Part shown: positions 21,513 to 32,664 of the stretch, one piece after another
Layout: each line of letters starts with the position of its first letter
How positions within the stretch are numbered: the stretch's first letter is position 1
Origin: Hippopus hippopus
Lineage: Eukaryota > Mollusca > Bivalvia > Cardiida > Cardiidae
DNA: 64,000 bases
Direction: 5' to 3'
NCBI GenBank assembly: GCA_946811185.2
Contig: OX328102.1
Location: 63,629,416-63,693,415, forward strand
The notes under the pieces: generated by a model
Database searches by the model: none
Told to the model about the DNA's origin: nothing
What the model saw: the letters and a program-made list of their open reading frames with translations, nothing else
Program-made: the position numbers and the translations under genes

Positions 21513-21727
21513 TTTATTATTTATTATTTCCTGTTTTCACTGATATATCTGCACTGTATATATGGAAACTCTAGTTTGGAGGTCGCAAGGAATCTCTTGT
21601 TCTTTTAGATATGTTTTGTATTTATGTATTGAAACAGTTTAATATACAGCATTGTAAAATTGATGTATTCTTAGTTCAATTTTTACATTACTTTATGATA
21701 TCTCCCGAAGTCGAAACGCACCATTGA

Positions 21728-21876
21728 TTTCAATGGTGTTTTACGTCTCTTTCAACATTATTACAGTCGTATCAATGCGACAGCTCAAATATCTATGTAT
21801 ATCTTGGGTTTCACCAGTTTTAAACAAGGGCTTTGATTCACTGATTGTTTGAATGGTGTTTTACGCCGCTTTCAAA
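21728..21876 (-). mobile_element. SINE-2 3' fragments (two)
   Basis: 3' part at 21728-21835, then a second 3' end at about 21842-21876 (GGTGTTTTACGCCGCTTTC). Heads missing. Confidence 0.75.
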
Positions 21877-21917
21877 TAGATAATTGCTCTAAATTCTATT
21901 CATTTCTTTATCAAATG

Positions 21918-21952
21918 TCTTCTTCTTCTTCTTCTTCTTCTTCTTCTTCTTC
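21918..21952 (+). repeat. (TTC)n microsatellite
   Basis: About eleven TTC/TCT triplets. Confidence 0.95.
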
Positions 21953-22256
21953 GTTGTGCTGGATGAATTATCAATGCATTGTTCTAAAGACCTTTCCTAT
22001 TAAGAAGAAAAAGAAGAATAGAATTCGACCAAGAGTTACCCAAACAGTTTCTACAATCAACGTATTCTAAGTCCGTACAACTAATGACCAGAGACTGTAG
22101 ACATGCAAGACTATTTCTTTTTATGCACTGACGAATTATCTCCCTTTCTATCTTACCGTTCTCTTTTGAAAAGTTATCACACTTTCTTCAAACTAGAGTT
22201 CGTCCTTATCAAAAGAAAAATCGACAATTCGTCGTATACGAGAATATTTAGCGCCA

Positions 22257-22310
22257 AGAGACAGACAGAAGGACAGACAGATAGACAGACAGGCAGACAG
22301 ACAGACAGCC
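22257..22310 (+). repeat. (GACA)n microsatellite
   Basis: Interrupted GACAGACA repeat. Confidence 0.9.
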
Positions 22311-22336
22311 AGAATTGCACTGGAATATATGTACAG

Positions 22337-22531
22337 TATAAGGTGTTTTGTACTGCTTTCAGCATTATTTCGGTCAAACTACAATGACGGCAAACTTATT
22401 GATTTGTGTCCTATGTTTCACCAGTGCTAAACTAAGGCTTCGTGCCTCGCCGAAGGACATTGCCGCGAAAAACCCGGCAGCTTCAATGAGGATCGAAGCA
22501 GGGATCTCCTACACTACCACTGAACCACGAA
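22337..22531 (-). mobile_element. SINE-2, diverged
   Basis: Recognisable 3' domain and head CACTGAACCACGAAG; many changes. Confidence 0.75.
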
Positions 22532-22534
22532 GAA

Positions 22535-22541
22535 ACAGAGA

Positions 22542-22589
<48 letters not shown>
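22535..22589 (+). repeat. (AG)n microsatellite
   Basis: Long GA run directly after a diverged SINE-2 head. Confidence 0.95.
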
Positions 22590-22591
<2 letters not shown>

Positions 22592-22653
22592 GCGTGAGAA
22601 CAGCTATCGCAGAAATTGTTTTCGTAAAATTGGCTCAAATGACGAGATATGTA

Positions 22654-22829
22654 TAAAGAAAGGGTAGGAAACACTGTGGGAAAAGGAGAAAATGCTGGTA
22701 ACCAGCATTTTCTCCTTTTCCCACAATGTTTTTAAAAACAATCTCAATGTTTTCAAAAGCATTCTCAAATGTTTTCAAAAGCCTTCTCAATCAGTCCTCA
22801 AAACTCAGGATTGTGTGTCAAAGGATTAA
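22654..22829 (-). mobile_element. PAL-B, right half duplicated
   Basis: Intact core 22675-22728, then ATGTTTTCAAAAGC-type segments repeated. Confidence 0.85.
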
Positions 22830-23013
22830 TCGAATACACTATCTAAACGATGGTTAACTTAAAAATTCTACAGAATTCAATTTAAAATTTGGAGTCGACC
22901 GATTTCTGTAAACATTGTGACAAGTGGTAAAGCTTATTTTAATCATAAAATGTGTAGCTACAGTACTTCATAATCATAAATGCAGAAAGTGGCATGCAGG
23001 TAAGAAGCACGTT

Positions 23014-23373
23014 ACTCTTAAAGATACATCCTTACAGCCAGATAGAGAAAAACGCTGTTAAAACTTGATAGTGTGTAGAATGGCTCAAAATGTAGTCAGC
23101 TTAGTAAATATAGATAAATTACCAGTATAAATGGTGTAAGGGATAAAGAAACTCAAGGGATTTGTGATCGAATTAAACCGGGAAAGACAAATTGATTTCT
23201 TTGGAAGTTACAAGAAAATGAAATGCACTTTCTATCGGTCGTAACCTGTACAACCTTTCAACTGTTAGGGGCAACATGTGGCATGAAAATACAAGAATGA
23301 TCCTAGTTTCATAAAATAAAGACAAAATCGGTTAAAAATGGCAGAAAACGAGTATTAATGTATCTTTAAGCAA
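23014..23373 (+). mobile_element. Repeat I, full copy
   Basis: Same ends; interior ATGAAATGCACTTTCTATC shared with 4291-4656. Confidence 0.87.
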
Positions 23374-23495
23374 CTACAAAACTATAAAGTTAACATACCA
23401 GCTATTTATGCGAGTTTTCTCTAAAATTCAGCATACAATGTCATATATATACATGTGACTCTTACAACGACTCTTGAAGAAAGGAAGAAAGCAAT

Positions 23496-23705
23496 TTAAT
23501 CCTTATCTTGCTAAATAACTAAAATTAAATTTTCATTCAGATAGTAAGAACCTAAATACTGCCATTTCAAAGTTATATTTGGGGTAATAATAACTCATTA
23601 TCGGACAGTGTAGATCCAAGATCAGACTGCACGTTCTGTGCAGTCTGATCTTGATCTACATTGTCCGCAAAATGCCAGTGAATCTCGCTGAGCATCTTGA
23701 GGGTA
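23496..23705 (-). mobile_element. PAL-A, reverse
   Basis: TTAATCCTTATCTTGCTAAA start; perfect core at 23605-23670. Confidence 0.9.
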
Positions 23706-23836
23706 AACAATGTACGAATTATGTGGCTTATAAAAACAACACGTGAGGGGTTAGGGTTTCAAAGTATGGTCGATATTGTGTGAAATAAAAATCATTTGAG
23801 ATATATGCATAATTTCAATGACCTTACTTCAGCCAT

Positions 23837-24391
23837 AGGCCTCTGAAACTCCATTGGTCTATCAAAAGATAACGAAATTTTCATTATCGGACACTGTTAC
23901 TATAAATAGCACATTGGGGATTCCGTCTGTATCGTATATAGTAAGCCAAGTGTCACTTGGGGGTTTGGGTTCGATCCCCACGGCTGGCCTCCTAAAATAA
24001 CTAATAGTCTTTCGGATGACACGTTAAACCGAGGTCCCGTGTGACGGTGCTATACACCGAGCACGTAATAGAACCAGGCGTAACTTAAGATGGGTTTCGT
24101 CCTGTATCTGCACTATCCCCCGTAACAAAACTAACAGCCTTCAGGGGGGCGTCGCCCATATGGGCAACCGGTGGCGACGATAAATAAACGCAAATTCAAT
24201 CAATCAATCGCTATATACGATATAGAGGGAGTCGCCAATGTGCTATTTATAGAAACAGTGTTACTGAAAATTTGAATATATATTCCGTGATATACAGGCG
24301 ATGCACCAATGTGCTATAAGTGTTCGATGATCGACCAAGGACAGTTTTATTGTTCCGTGATAGACCAATAGAGCTTCAAAGGCCTGTGCTT
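23837..24391. mobile_element. Foldback element interrupted by SINE-4
   Basis: Arms pair over AGGCCT..TCTATTGGTCTATCA, ATAAATAGCACATTGG and TATCGTATATAG on both sides of the SINE. Confidence 0.82.
23941..24211 (+). mobile_element. SINE-4 nested in a foldback element
   Basis: tRNA-like box GGGTTCGATCCCCAC, body TAATAGTCTTTCGGATGAC, 3' GTCGCCCATATGGGCAACCG, CAATCAATC tail. Lies in the centre of a palindromic element. Confidence 0.85.
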
Positions 24392-24392
24392 C

Positions 24393-25891
24393 AGCACATT
24401 ACTTATTTACCCCATACTTTGCACAGTAACTTAACAATATGAGTTAAAGAAAGTAGTTTGTCTCAGTTAAACATGATTATAAGTCTAAATTTAATTATAT
24501 TACAGCCTCTCTCTCTCTCTCTCTCTTTCTCTCAGTCGGTCTGTTCATATGTAGTCACAACACCAAGAAACTGTATATGCATCTACAACTAAAAATTAAA
24601 CTGCACGCTTGGGGCCTATAGTTTTTTTCAATCGGAGTCTGTGAGTTGATCGACGAAAACGCCGAAGGGATTAGCAACATAGGTAACATATCGATTGATT
24701 TCAATCGATTTTCGCAAAATAAATACTGCGATACTATTTATTTGCATGTTTTTATAGAAAAAAAATTATTCTCCACGAATATTCCTTTCCTTTATATTTT
24801 GCTCGTTTTGGTTATAAAAGTCATTGGGTTAGATGATTGTTGTTGTAGTCGTTGTTGTTGTAGTTTCCGTGTTTTGCAATGTTGTTTACAAAAAATAACT
24901 TCCATCTATTTCGAAATTACTATTTCAGTCCCATTCTGAACGAAAATTGATATATTTGCGTTTTATTTTAGCAGACATCCAGCACGTGAACAATAAATTG
25001 AGTGGTAAGTGCTTTATTGCTGCTAAACACAGATATTCGAGTCAGAGACTTGAGATTCGTCCCCAACTTGGCCCAAGTAGGATCGCATCAAGCCAAAGTG
25101 CGTTTTTTTGTTAAAGAAGATATGTCCCTATGATTGAAAAATTCGACGCAAGTTCGAGATAGTTTAACACAATGCTAATTCTACATTTTAATGAATATTT
25201 CAAATGCTTTTTGCGGGGTTTTCAGGGCTTTTGAAAAAAATCAGGGGTGCAAGCCCTAATTTAAGGGGTCCCATATAACATTATCAAATTTAATTGTTCA
25301 GACACACTTTCTTGGCATCTGCTAACAAGTTTTGTGTACTAGGAAGAAATACAAAAGCTCTGAATATAAATGCAGGTCAACCTTGATTTGGCACCCCATT
25401 TCTTCTGAAAAGCTTTCTAAACTCAAGTACGCTGTGACAGCAGTGTGGTTAGAGTCTAATACCATAGAATAGATAATAAATAATGTGAGGGAATCTAATT
25501 CATGAGGAATCAAGTATGACCCTAATGTCCAATAAACTGCGGTTGTATTGTGTTGACTGCACTACAGCAGAGAAAATATTTTAAGAAAGATTTTTTTGTT
25601 TTACTAAAGACTTTTTATACAGATTTGGGATTGGTTTCCATGCATCCATGGGATGCTTGCTGCTCAAAAACATATGTACAGGCTAATATTTAGTTGTACA
25701 TGGAAATCAGCGTCCTGTGAAACCCTGTATTATGGTTGTGCTCCTAGTTAATGATTGCTGGGTGATCAAGTAGAATCTAATCAAAGTGTCTTTCCCTTCA
25801 GTCTTCTTTAAAAGTAAGAGCTGGTTAATGATAACAGGATATCATCTCCTTGCTGTCTGTGGCTTCCTTTGGATTATCCATTTATCATTTC
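24393..25891. other. Unassigned intergenic or 5' region of the PPxY gene
   Basis: (CT)n at 24509-24535 and a candidate small exon at 24972-25004. No convincing long frame or known repeat. Confidence 0.5.
24972..25004 (+). other. Possible short 5' UTR exon of the PPxY gene
   Basis: A 33-base stretch sits between a TTTTATTTTAG acceptor and a perfect GTAAGT donor. It contains in-frame stops relative to the downstream ATG, as expected of a UTR exon. Splice-site appearance is the only support. Confidence 0.2.
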
Positions 25892-26170
25892 TTAAATTTA
25901 TGACAAAATTTTTGACTGGTCCAAATTGAAAGCATATGCGGATGACAATTTGATAATGGCTCAAAAACTGGTATGCCTTTGCAAAGGTGGAAAACATTGT
26001 AAGTAAAGGAAAAAAAGAATGCTGGTAAACAGCATTTCCTACTGTTTCCACTATGTTTTCTACCCTTCCAAGAACAAGTTTTATTCTTGGAGTCTAATTT
26101 GTTTTGTCATCTGCAAATGCTTTCAATTTGGACAAGTGTTAAAAAACGAGACCATGTGGTAGAAGGTTAA
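25892..26170 (-). mobile_element. PAL-B just upstream of PPxY exon A
   Basis: TTAAATTTATGACAAAATTT to GTAGAAGGTTAA; ends 45 bases before the exon. Confidence 0.82.
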
Positions 26171-26254
26171 ACCTTTTATTTCTAGGAAAGTCAGTCTATT
26201 TACTTTTATTTTCAGATTGAATACTTAACAGCTGATATTACCTGTCTGAAAATC

Positions 26255-26339
26255 ATGGCTAGAAGTGTCATTGTTTGGCTTATGCACATTTTAGTCTTCA
26301 TTGAGTGTTGTGCAGCATTTAGCTTACAGAAGAGTGTAG
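26255..26339 (+). CDS. PPxY membrane protein, coding exon A (signal peptide)
   Basis: The exon starts at about 26216 after a TTTTCAG acceptor, so there must be an upstream 5' UTR exon. The ATG at 26255 begins a signal peptide. The donor is GTATGT after one base of codon 29. The 39 bases before the ATG are open in frame, but a start there would misplace the signal peptide. Confidence 0.75.
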
Positions 26340-28466
26340 GTATGTACCTTTCAGTGTTTTAAATTAATAGTAAATCCTTTACCACACAATGATGAGTTTT
26401 AACAACCCTAAAGAAAAAGCCTTTGAAAACATTGTGGAAAAAAGAAAAAATGCTGGTATAATCAGTATTTTCTTCGTTTCCCACAAAAAAGGCACAATGT
26501 TTTCTACCCTTTAAAAGACAGATATCATTATCTCAGGCATATCTAATTTGTCGTCTGCAAAAGTATAGTTTCGTCTGGTAGAGAGTTTTCAACTCATTCC
26601 AACGAAAACTTAGACTTGCCCAAACTCAAAGGATTTGCAGAAGATAATTTAGATGTGTCTGAAATAATGTGATTTGTCTTTGAAAGGTTAGAAAACATTG
26701 TGGGAAAAGGAGAAAATGCTGGTTACAAGTTTGTTCTTCTTTTCAAACATTAATTTTTAATAATTTCTTCTTCAGGCTATTAAAATAAGGAATTTTTGTT
26801 AAGGATTAATTACCTTTAGGGGCAACGAAACTTGTATTTGGACTGCCAACTTTCGGAAAAATACTAGTTAGGGCAAGTGAAATCTGCCACTTGTAGTGCT
26901 TTCAGTTGTATCGTATTTTTTTTCTCATTAATTTCGAGCCCTGAAGGTTTATGTGGAGAAAAAATTTAACCTGTGTCTGTTAAATTGCAGTAGGTTTTTG
27001 CACAGAAATGTGGAATTCAGTGTTAGATCTACACTTATGTACATTTTGAAAATGTTCTCTAGACAATCAATCTTGATTTTGTTCATTATTTTTTGGGGAG
27101 TGAATTAGTCTTTCTTACTAAAAAAAAGCATTTATATTGTTAACCCTTTCTGTACAGCCATTAGCTCATTTGGTGGAGTGCAGGACTTGAGAAACGGAGG
27201 TCGCTGGTTTGATCCCCGGCATGGCCAATCTCTTTCTGAGGGTTCACTGTTGTCATTGCAACAGGATTCATTCCTCACTCACCTCTGATCTTTGTTTTGA
27301 GGATGGTTAGTAGGAAAGCAGCCAGTGGCTTGGAAAGAATATTGTGCAGAGTACTGGTTAAAGAAACTCTTGGAAGGCATGGATAGGTGCACTGGCAGTT
27401 GGATATTACTGAAATAATGTTGAAAACGGCTTTGACACCATACAACTAACCAATCTTTCTGTACAAATAGGATTTTTCAAGCCCCTGCCAAGGGCATCTT
27501 TCAAAGAAAATGCAGGAAAGTGAACAATTACCTTCGGATAAATAATTGTTCTTTTTTCCGACTTTGTTTTGCAGAGAATGTAAAAGAGAAATTTTTGTTT
27601 CCTATAAATTGATCTCCTTTGGTTCACTTGTGACAATATGTCTTGAAATAGCCTTTTTGATAATGTGTTAACCTTTTATCGCATGATCCAGAGGTTTAAT
27701 CTTGAGAATCTGAAGAAAAAAAGGCTTTTAAAAACATTGTGGAAGAAGGAGAAAATGCTTTTCCCACAGTGTTTTCTTCCCTTTTGAAGATATATTTCAG
27801 GGTTTTTTCCAAGTTCATGTTTACTATGTTACATGTATTTGCAAATGCTTTCAATTTAGACCAGTACAAAGTTTTGTTTTCTGGTAAACATTTTATGGTA
27901 TATCTGTTTCAGTAACTACAGAGATCAGTATCCCAACACTTGTTGCTTTGGGTTGTATATCATGTGTGCTCCTTGTTCTTGTTCTTGCACTGTGCGGAGG
28001 ATGCACTCCAATGGAAGTCGGGAGTGATCAGCACGAAGCTGCAGGAGGTAAACAATCATACATGGAAAGTCCATATTACACCATGGGTAGTACTAATGCA
28101 AATACTAGAGTATTAACATCAAGTACAAATGTGGCGAATGATCCATACCAGCCAGAAGACAATTCAACGTTACCTTATCCTGTGAGACCGCAAACAGACC
28201 ACAGTTTTGCTGGGCACCAGCTGCAAGGGTACCAACAACAACAAGGGTACCAGCAACAGGGGTACCAACAGGGGTACCAGCAACAACATGGGTACCAATC
28301 ACAACAAAGCCATCAACAGCAGCGTGGTTCTCAGCAGCAAGCCAGTATTCCAGGTGCCAATAGACATGTAATGGATGAAAATGAGCCCCCACCTCCAAGT
28401 TATAATGAGGCTCTCAGTGCAGCTGGGAACCAGAGAAATCCAACTGTGCCATCTTACGGATGGTGA
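26255..28466 (+). CDS. Small single-pass membrane protein with GYQQ repeats and PPxY motif
   Basis: Two coding exons, 26255-26339 and 27913-28466, join (phase 1) to a 212-residue protein; function not known. Residues 1-21 look like a signal peptide (Arg3, hydrophobic core, CCAA before Phe22). The mature ectodomain is only about 15 residues. One membrane helix spans about residues 37-56, followed by CGGC. The cytoplasmic tail is rich in Gln and Tyr, with GYQQ-type repeats at about 131-171, then PPPPSY at 187-192 and a C-terminal PSYGW. PPxY motifs bind WW domains, for example those of NEDD4-family ubiquitin ligases, so an adaptor or sorting role is plausible. The layout resembles Shisa, WBP1/VOPP1 and CYYR1-type proteins but lacks their cysteine-rich ectodomain. 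A cassette exon in the 1.6-kb phase-1 intron could have been missed. Confidence 0.78.
26370..26592 (+). mobile_element. PAL-B in PPxY intron
   Basis: CCTTTACCACACAATGATGA start, about 30 bases after the exon A donor. Confidence 0.83.
26586..26809 (-). mobile_element. PAL-B, inverted neighbour
   Basis: Opposite orientation, adjoining the previous copy; ends AAGGATTAA. Confidence 0.82.
27157..27454 (+). mobile_element. SINE-1 with perfect 11-bp target duplication
   Basis: Flanked by identical CTTTCTGTACA at 27146-27156 and 27455-27465; sits in the PPxY gene intron. Confidence 0.93.
27668..27893 (+). mobile_element. PAL-B upstream of PPxY exon B
   Basis: TTAACCTTTTATCGCATG start; ends 20 bases before the acceptor. 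Confidence 0.83.
27913..28466 (+). CDS. PPxY membrane protein, coding exon B (membrane helix and tail)
   Basis: Acceptor CTGTTTCAG. Encodes residues 29-212 and ends in TGA. It has even, coding-like codon use and is the longest convincing open frame in the window. Tandem CAACAA/GGGTACCAA units encode the GYQQ repeats. Confidence 0.82.
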
Positions 28467-28584
28467 TGGAGTTAAGTTGTTCAAACATCACCACCCTGCA
28501 AATTTTATAACTCTGTCGAACCTTTTCAGTATGCAGGCTTCCATAGGAACTAGTAAGTCACATGATGTTAAGAATCCCATGTTT

Positions 28585-28725
28585 AAATGACCCTAAGCAA
28601 GCAGGCTTTTGAGAACATTGTTTGAAAAAGAGAAAATATTGGCAACCAGCATCTTCTCCATGTGAGCCACATTTGACATTTGGATATCATTGTTGAAAAT
28701 GTTGTCATTTGTTAAAGTGGTAAAT
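28585..28725 (+). mobile_element. PAL-B fragment after the PPxY stop
   Basis: GGCTTTTGAGAACATTG and GGCAACCAGCATCTTCTCC. Confidence 0.65.
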
Positions 28726-28914
28726 GAAAATGTTTTTGAAGTTATCTGCCTAAGAATTGTTTACGGAGAAATTTGATACTAGTGATTGCGTTAAGTCTAG
28801 TATTTTTTGCAAGGGAAGGTTACCGTACTGTCGATTATGCTGAATATTAGTTTCATGACTTTTTTTTATCTGTGATAAATGTATATAACATAGCTTTATA
28901 CTGTTGGAATCTCT

Positions 28915-29180
28915 ATAACCAGATTTATTCATATGACAATGAAGTTGCCAATGCCAATAATTTAAAGTTGTTAACCCTAAAAGCTCCTTTACGACTACAG
29001 TAACTATTGCCTTTGCGGCCAATGTAGATTAAGGTCAGATTGCACAAGAGGTCCAGATTTATTCATATAACAATGAAGTTGCTTATGTTGATAACATAAA
29101 ATTGTTAACCTTTAAAGCACTTTTCATGACTGTATTTGCCCTTGCAGCCAGTACAGATGAAGATCAGATTGCACAAAAGG
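28915..29180 (+). repeat. Tandem duplication, about 133 bp
   Basis: CCAGATTTATTCATATGACA...AAGGTCAGATTGCACAAG occurs twice in a row; carries a PAL-A3 left end. Confidence 0.85.
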
Positions 29181-30121
29181 TGCAGTATGATCTTTATCTA
29201 CACTGTCCGATTTGCAGACACACTAAGGACAAAAGAAAGCTTGAAATTGCAATTATTTGAATTTAAAGCCCCAGTAAAGTCCAAAAACAGGTATTTTTCA
29301 CCGTTTATAACTCGAAATTATTTCAGATAACCCATCACAACACACATATGTAAGATCGGAGAAAACTCGAACGTGTCAGTTACTGCATTGGTTGCCATGA
29401 TATACATGTGCGAAAATGCATGGAGAAGCCCGTTGATTTCAGGGACGCCTTTGATTGAGACAACCTTCATTATTGTTCGTGTATATTCGAACTAGGTCTT
29501 TGAGAACGTCACGTGATAACATTGCATCTCATTAGTGGAATGACGTAGTACACAGGACTATTGTTTACACTTCCAATATTAGGTCATCGGAGAGTAAGAT
29601 TGCTCATTCTGAACCTGTTTTCTTATTTAGATGTAGAAAATTCTTCCTGTATTGATGATAAATGAATAAGCGATGATCAGCCTATGTTATCGTTTCTATT
29701 TACGATGTCGATAAACTTACGTTTTTCAAGCCTAGAATGGGGACTAAATGATCAAGTGAATGAAGGGTTTGTTTGAAAGCCTTGAATGATCATGTGGTGT
29801 TTACGACACTCACGTCACTGCGGACATTTACGACGAAAAGTCTGCTAATCGTCGGCGATCATCGATGTAAACAAACGGATAATGCGGCATGGTAGGATCT
29901 GTTCTAGTTTCAAAATTCTTTTTTCTGCCACTGACTGGAACTTTTGCGAACTGCACCTTTACATATCGTGAAAGTCATAATAATCGCCATATTTTTACAT
30001 GGTAAACATGAAATTAACTTTTATTTTATAAACAGGTTTTTCATTCAGTTGGACTTTACTGTGAGTTTAATTTCTAAGCTAGAAAACGTATATTGGGTTT
30101 ATTCAACGCTCTAAGGGTTAA
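29101..30121 (-). mobile_element. PAL-A3 split by a 0.8-kb TIR element
   Basis: Left block 29101-29266 and right block 30067-30121 align end to end with the PAL-A3 at 14543-14754. Confidence 0.8.
29267..30066. mobile_element. TIR element, about 800 bp, non-coding
   Basis: Inverted ends CAGTAAAGTCCAA (29272 onward) and complement (to 30061). TTAA lies at 29263-29266 and 30067-30070. Interior has no transposase frame. Confidence 0.78.
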
Positions 30122-30929
30122 GGTATCAAAAATAAGTTAGGTTGTTTTGTCTTGCTCTAATTAGTCTCTTAATTTTCTGTTATACTTGTATTTATACATT
30201 ATGAATATGTTTTAGAGAATTGCCATTTGTATCACACCCATGTTTTTTTTAATAGTTTGTTATTGGTTGTTTTTTGGGTTTTTTTTTTTTTTCAAATTTT
30301 TTACCCAGGCTGTCTGTGAAGAAAACTGATGTTACATCATAACCCTTTTGTAGATCTATACAAGGCCATCATGGACCTCTTGTTTTTTTTTTGTGTGTGT
30401 GTGGACGGGTCTAAAATTTTGTTGTGTGTTAAAAGGTTTGATGGATGATGTGTACATGTTTAGGCTAGGTCATTATGTTTGTTTTTTCACACTAGTATTT
30501 TAATCCATTGACTTTATTTTGCTGTCAAAAATTGTGAACAATAAATTATTGTGTATTTTTATTGCTTTGTAATTTCTAAACAGCTCTGTCAGGACAGGTT
30601 GTAGACTACCCAAAGTTTGCTAAGCACCAAGAATATTTAAGTATCTACTTCATGTTTTATTTGCATACTATTACGATGATTTTCTTTATACATTTCGATG
30701 AGTGATTTTTTTTTTTTTTAAATTATGCAGACAAAAGTGTTTACTGCTTTGACTGTGTGTTACATGGATTTAGAGGTAAAACCATAAACAATAGTGATTT
30801 TCATAAAGTGAATGATTTTCTAAATTTGGCCAGAAAGTTAACATTGTAAGCTGGTATTAGACATTTTATGTCCAGTGTATGAATCGTTGTTGTTAATTAT
30901 AGTTTGACATCTCCTTAGAATCTCTATCA
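30122..30929. other. Unassigned AT-rich intergenic sequence
   Basis: T-rich runs near 30270 and 30710, no repeat family recognised. Confidence 0.5.
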
Positions 30930-31205
30930 TGGTCCTGCTTGTCCTTTGTTTAATACTGCAGTTATATCGCAACGACAAGTACACCTACTCATGCTTTCCT
31001 GGAGTTTCGTTAACAAGCACTTTGCACAATACTCTTCCGAAGTCACTGTCAGCTTTCCCAAGCGATGAGAAAGGAATGAATCCTGTCGCAATGACATTCA
31101 TTAATCCTGGGAAAGAAATTCGCCAAGCTGGAGATTCGAATCAGCGACCCCGTGTTCTCACTGAGTCCTGCACGCTACCGACTGTGCTAACGTGGCTCGG
31201 CATAG
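30930..31205 (-). mobile_element. SINE-1
   Basis: Reverse copy with internal deletion; ends in a TGGCTCGGC head. Confidence 0.8.
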
Positions 31206-31221
31206 GAGGATGACTTGTTAA

Positions 31222-31405
31222 TATTTTACCTGACAGTCTAGTGGCTTTGACGACACAGAGAACGAAAGCTTTTGAAAACATTTTGAAAAAAGGAGAAAAC
31301 GCTGATAACCTACATTTTTTCTTTTTTTTTCTCTCAATACTTTTCTTCTCTTTCGAAAGAAAACTGCCATTAAAAGACGCATTTTATTTTTAGTCTGCGA
31401 GGGCT
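31222..31405 (+). mobile_element. PAL-B, degraded
   Basis: GAAAGCTTTTGAAAACATTT and a damaged core. Confidence 0.65.
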
Positions 31406-31408
31406 TTT

Positions 31409-32040
31409 GCCGAGCACGGTAGCGTAGTCGGTACGGTACAGGACTTTAAAAGGGGGTGGAGGGGTCGCTGCTTCAAATCCCCAGCAAATTTTTTCCTCTC
31501 TCAACGCTGATCAGCCGAGCCCCGGTAGCTCAGTCGGTAGCGTGCAGGACTTGAGAACACGGGGTCCAGGGTTCGATCCCTGGCTCGGCAAATTTCTTTC
31601 CGAGGATTGATGACAGTCACTGCGACAGGATTCATTCCTCTCCCACCGCTGACCATTGTTTCGACGATGATTATGTGGGAAAGCAGCCAGTGGCTTGGAA
31701 AGAAAATTGTGCGGAGTACTGGTAAAAGAGACTCCAGGAAAGTATGGATAGGTGCACTGGCCGCCGCGATATAACTGAAATAATGTTGAAAACGGCGTTA
31801 AAAACTATATAATCAATCAATCTCAACGCTGATCATTGTTTCGACTATGCTTACATCGGAAAGCACACCGTGGCTTAAGGCAGGGATTCTATATAACATT
31901 ATATACGATCCCTGCTTAAGGAGACAGTTCTGCGAAGTACTGGTTAAAGAAACTCCGGGTAAGCAATAACAAGTGCACAGACCATCATTATATAACAAAA
32001 ACTGTGCTGAAATCGACGTTAGAAACGATACAAACAAACA
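31409..32040 (+). mobile_element. SINE-1, split by a younger SINE-1
   Basis: Head part 31409-31513, remainder 31822-32040, with a further small foldback insert at about 31868-31920 (GCAGGGAT/ATCCCTGC). Tail CAAACAAACAAAC. Confidence 0.88.
31514..31821 (+). mobile_element. SINE-1 nested inside another SINE-1
   Basis: Well-preserved copy. Target duplication CTCAACGCTGATCA is perfect (31500-31513 and 31822-31835). The head shows GCCGAGC/GCTCGGC pairing like a tRNA acceptor stem, GTAGCTCAGTCGGTAG and GGTTCGATCCC. Confidence 0.95.
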
Positions 32041-32160
32041 AACAAAACAAACAAAAACTTTAATTTGGACCGATTTAACATTTTGTCACTTGGTAGAATA
32101 CTTATTTTCGCCAAATAGAGTTATCTCTCTTTGCGCAGTATTGTGCATATGAAGGTAAGA

Positions 32161-32460
32161 GTGATTGTATCCTGTTTCACGCCGTTTTCAACATTATTTC
32201 AGTTATATCGCAGTGGCCAGTGCACCTATCCATGCTTTCCTGGGTATTCTGTTACTAGTACTCTGCACAATATTCTTTCCAAGCCACTGGCTGCTTTCCA
32301 AAATAATCATCGTGGAAACAATGGTCATGGGAGAGGAATGAATCCTGTCGCAATGACTATCATCAATCCTCGGAAAGAAATTGGCCGAGCTGGGGATCGA
32401 ACCAGCGACCTCTGTCCTCGAGTCCTGTACGCTACCGACTGGGATATCGCGGCTCGGCAC
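32161..32460 (-). mobile_element. SINE-1 inserted in repeat L
   Basis: Reverse copy splitting repeat L, whose halves resume on each side. Confidence 0.9.
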
Positions 32461-32664
32461 ATCATAGTAAGAAAATGAATGAGTTTCGCGAGACAGTGCG
32501 ATATTACCGGAACTTACACTGTGCCCGTAACGTAGTCAAAGTGGGCCTAATCAATAACGGTAAAAGAAATGAGAAAAGAAAGCCTTATTACACACTGCAT
32601 AGCAATGAATTGTGCCTCCGTTAGTACAGATGCCTTCGTTTGAATGCAATTCATATAATTATGG

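Noticed and set aside
24646..24939. 97-residue plus-strand frame as a gene
   Set aside because: No domain, AT-rich, ends in TGT/TGC-rich simple sequence; not supported.
28105..28398. 97-residue minus-strand frame opposite the PPxY exon
   Set aside because: Shadow of the GYQQ repeat coding region on the other strand.
31514..31590. tRNA gene-like sequences with box A and box B
   Set aside because: Each is followed by the same SINE body, 3' domain and tail, and recurs many times with mutations; they are SINE heads, not functional tRNA genes.
32131..32478. 115-residue plus-strand frame
   Set aside because: Lies almost wholly in a reverse SINE-1; similar frames recur in other SINE-1 copies (for example at 60119-60382).
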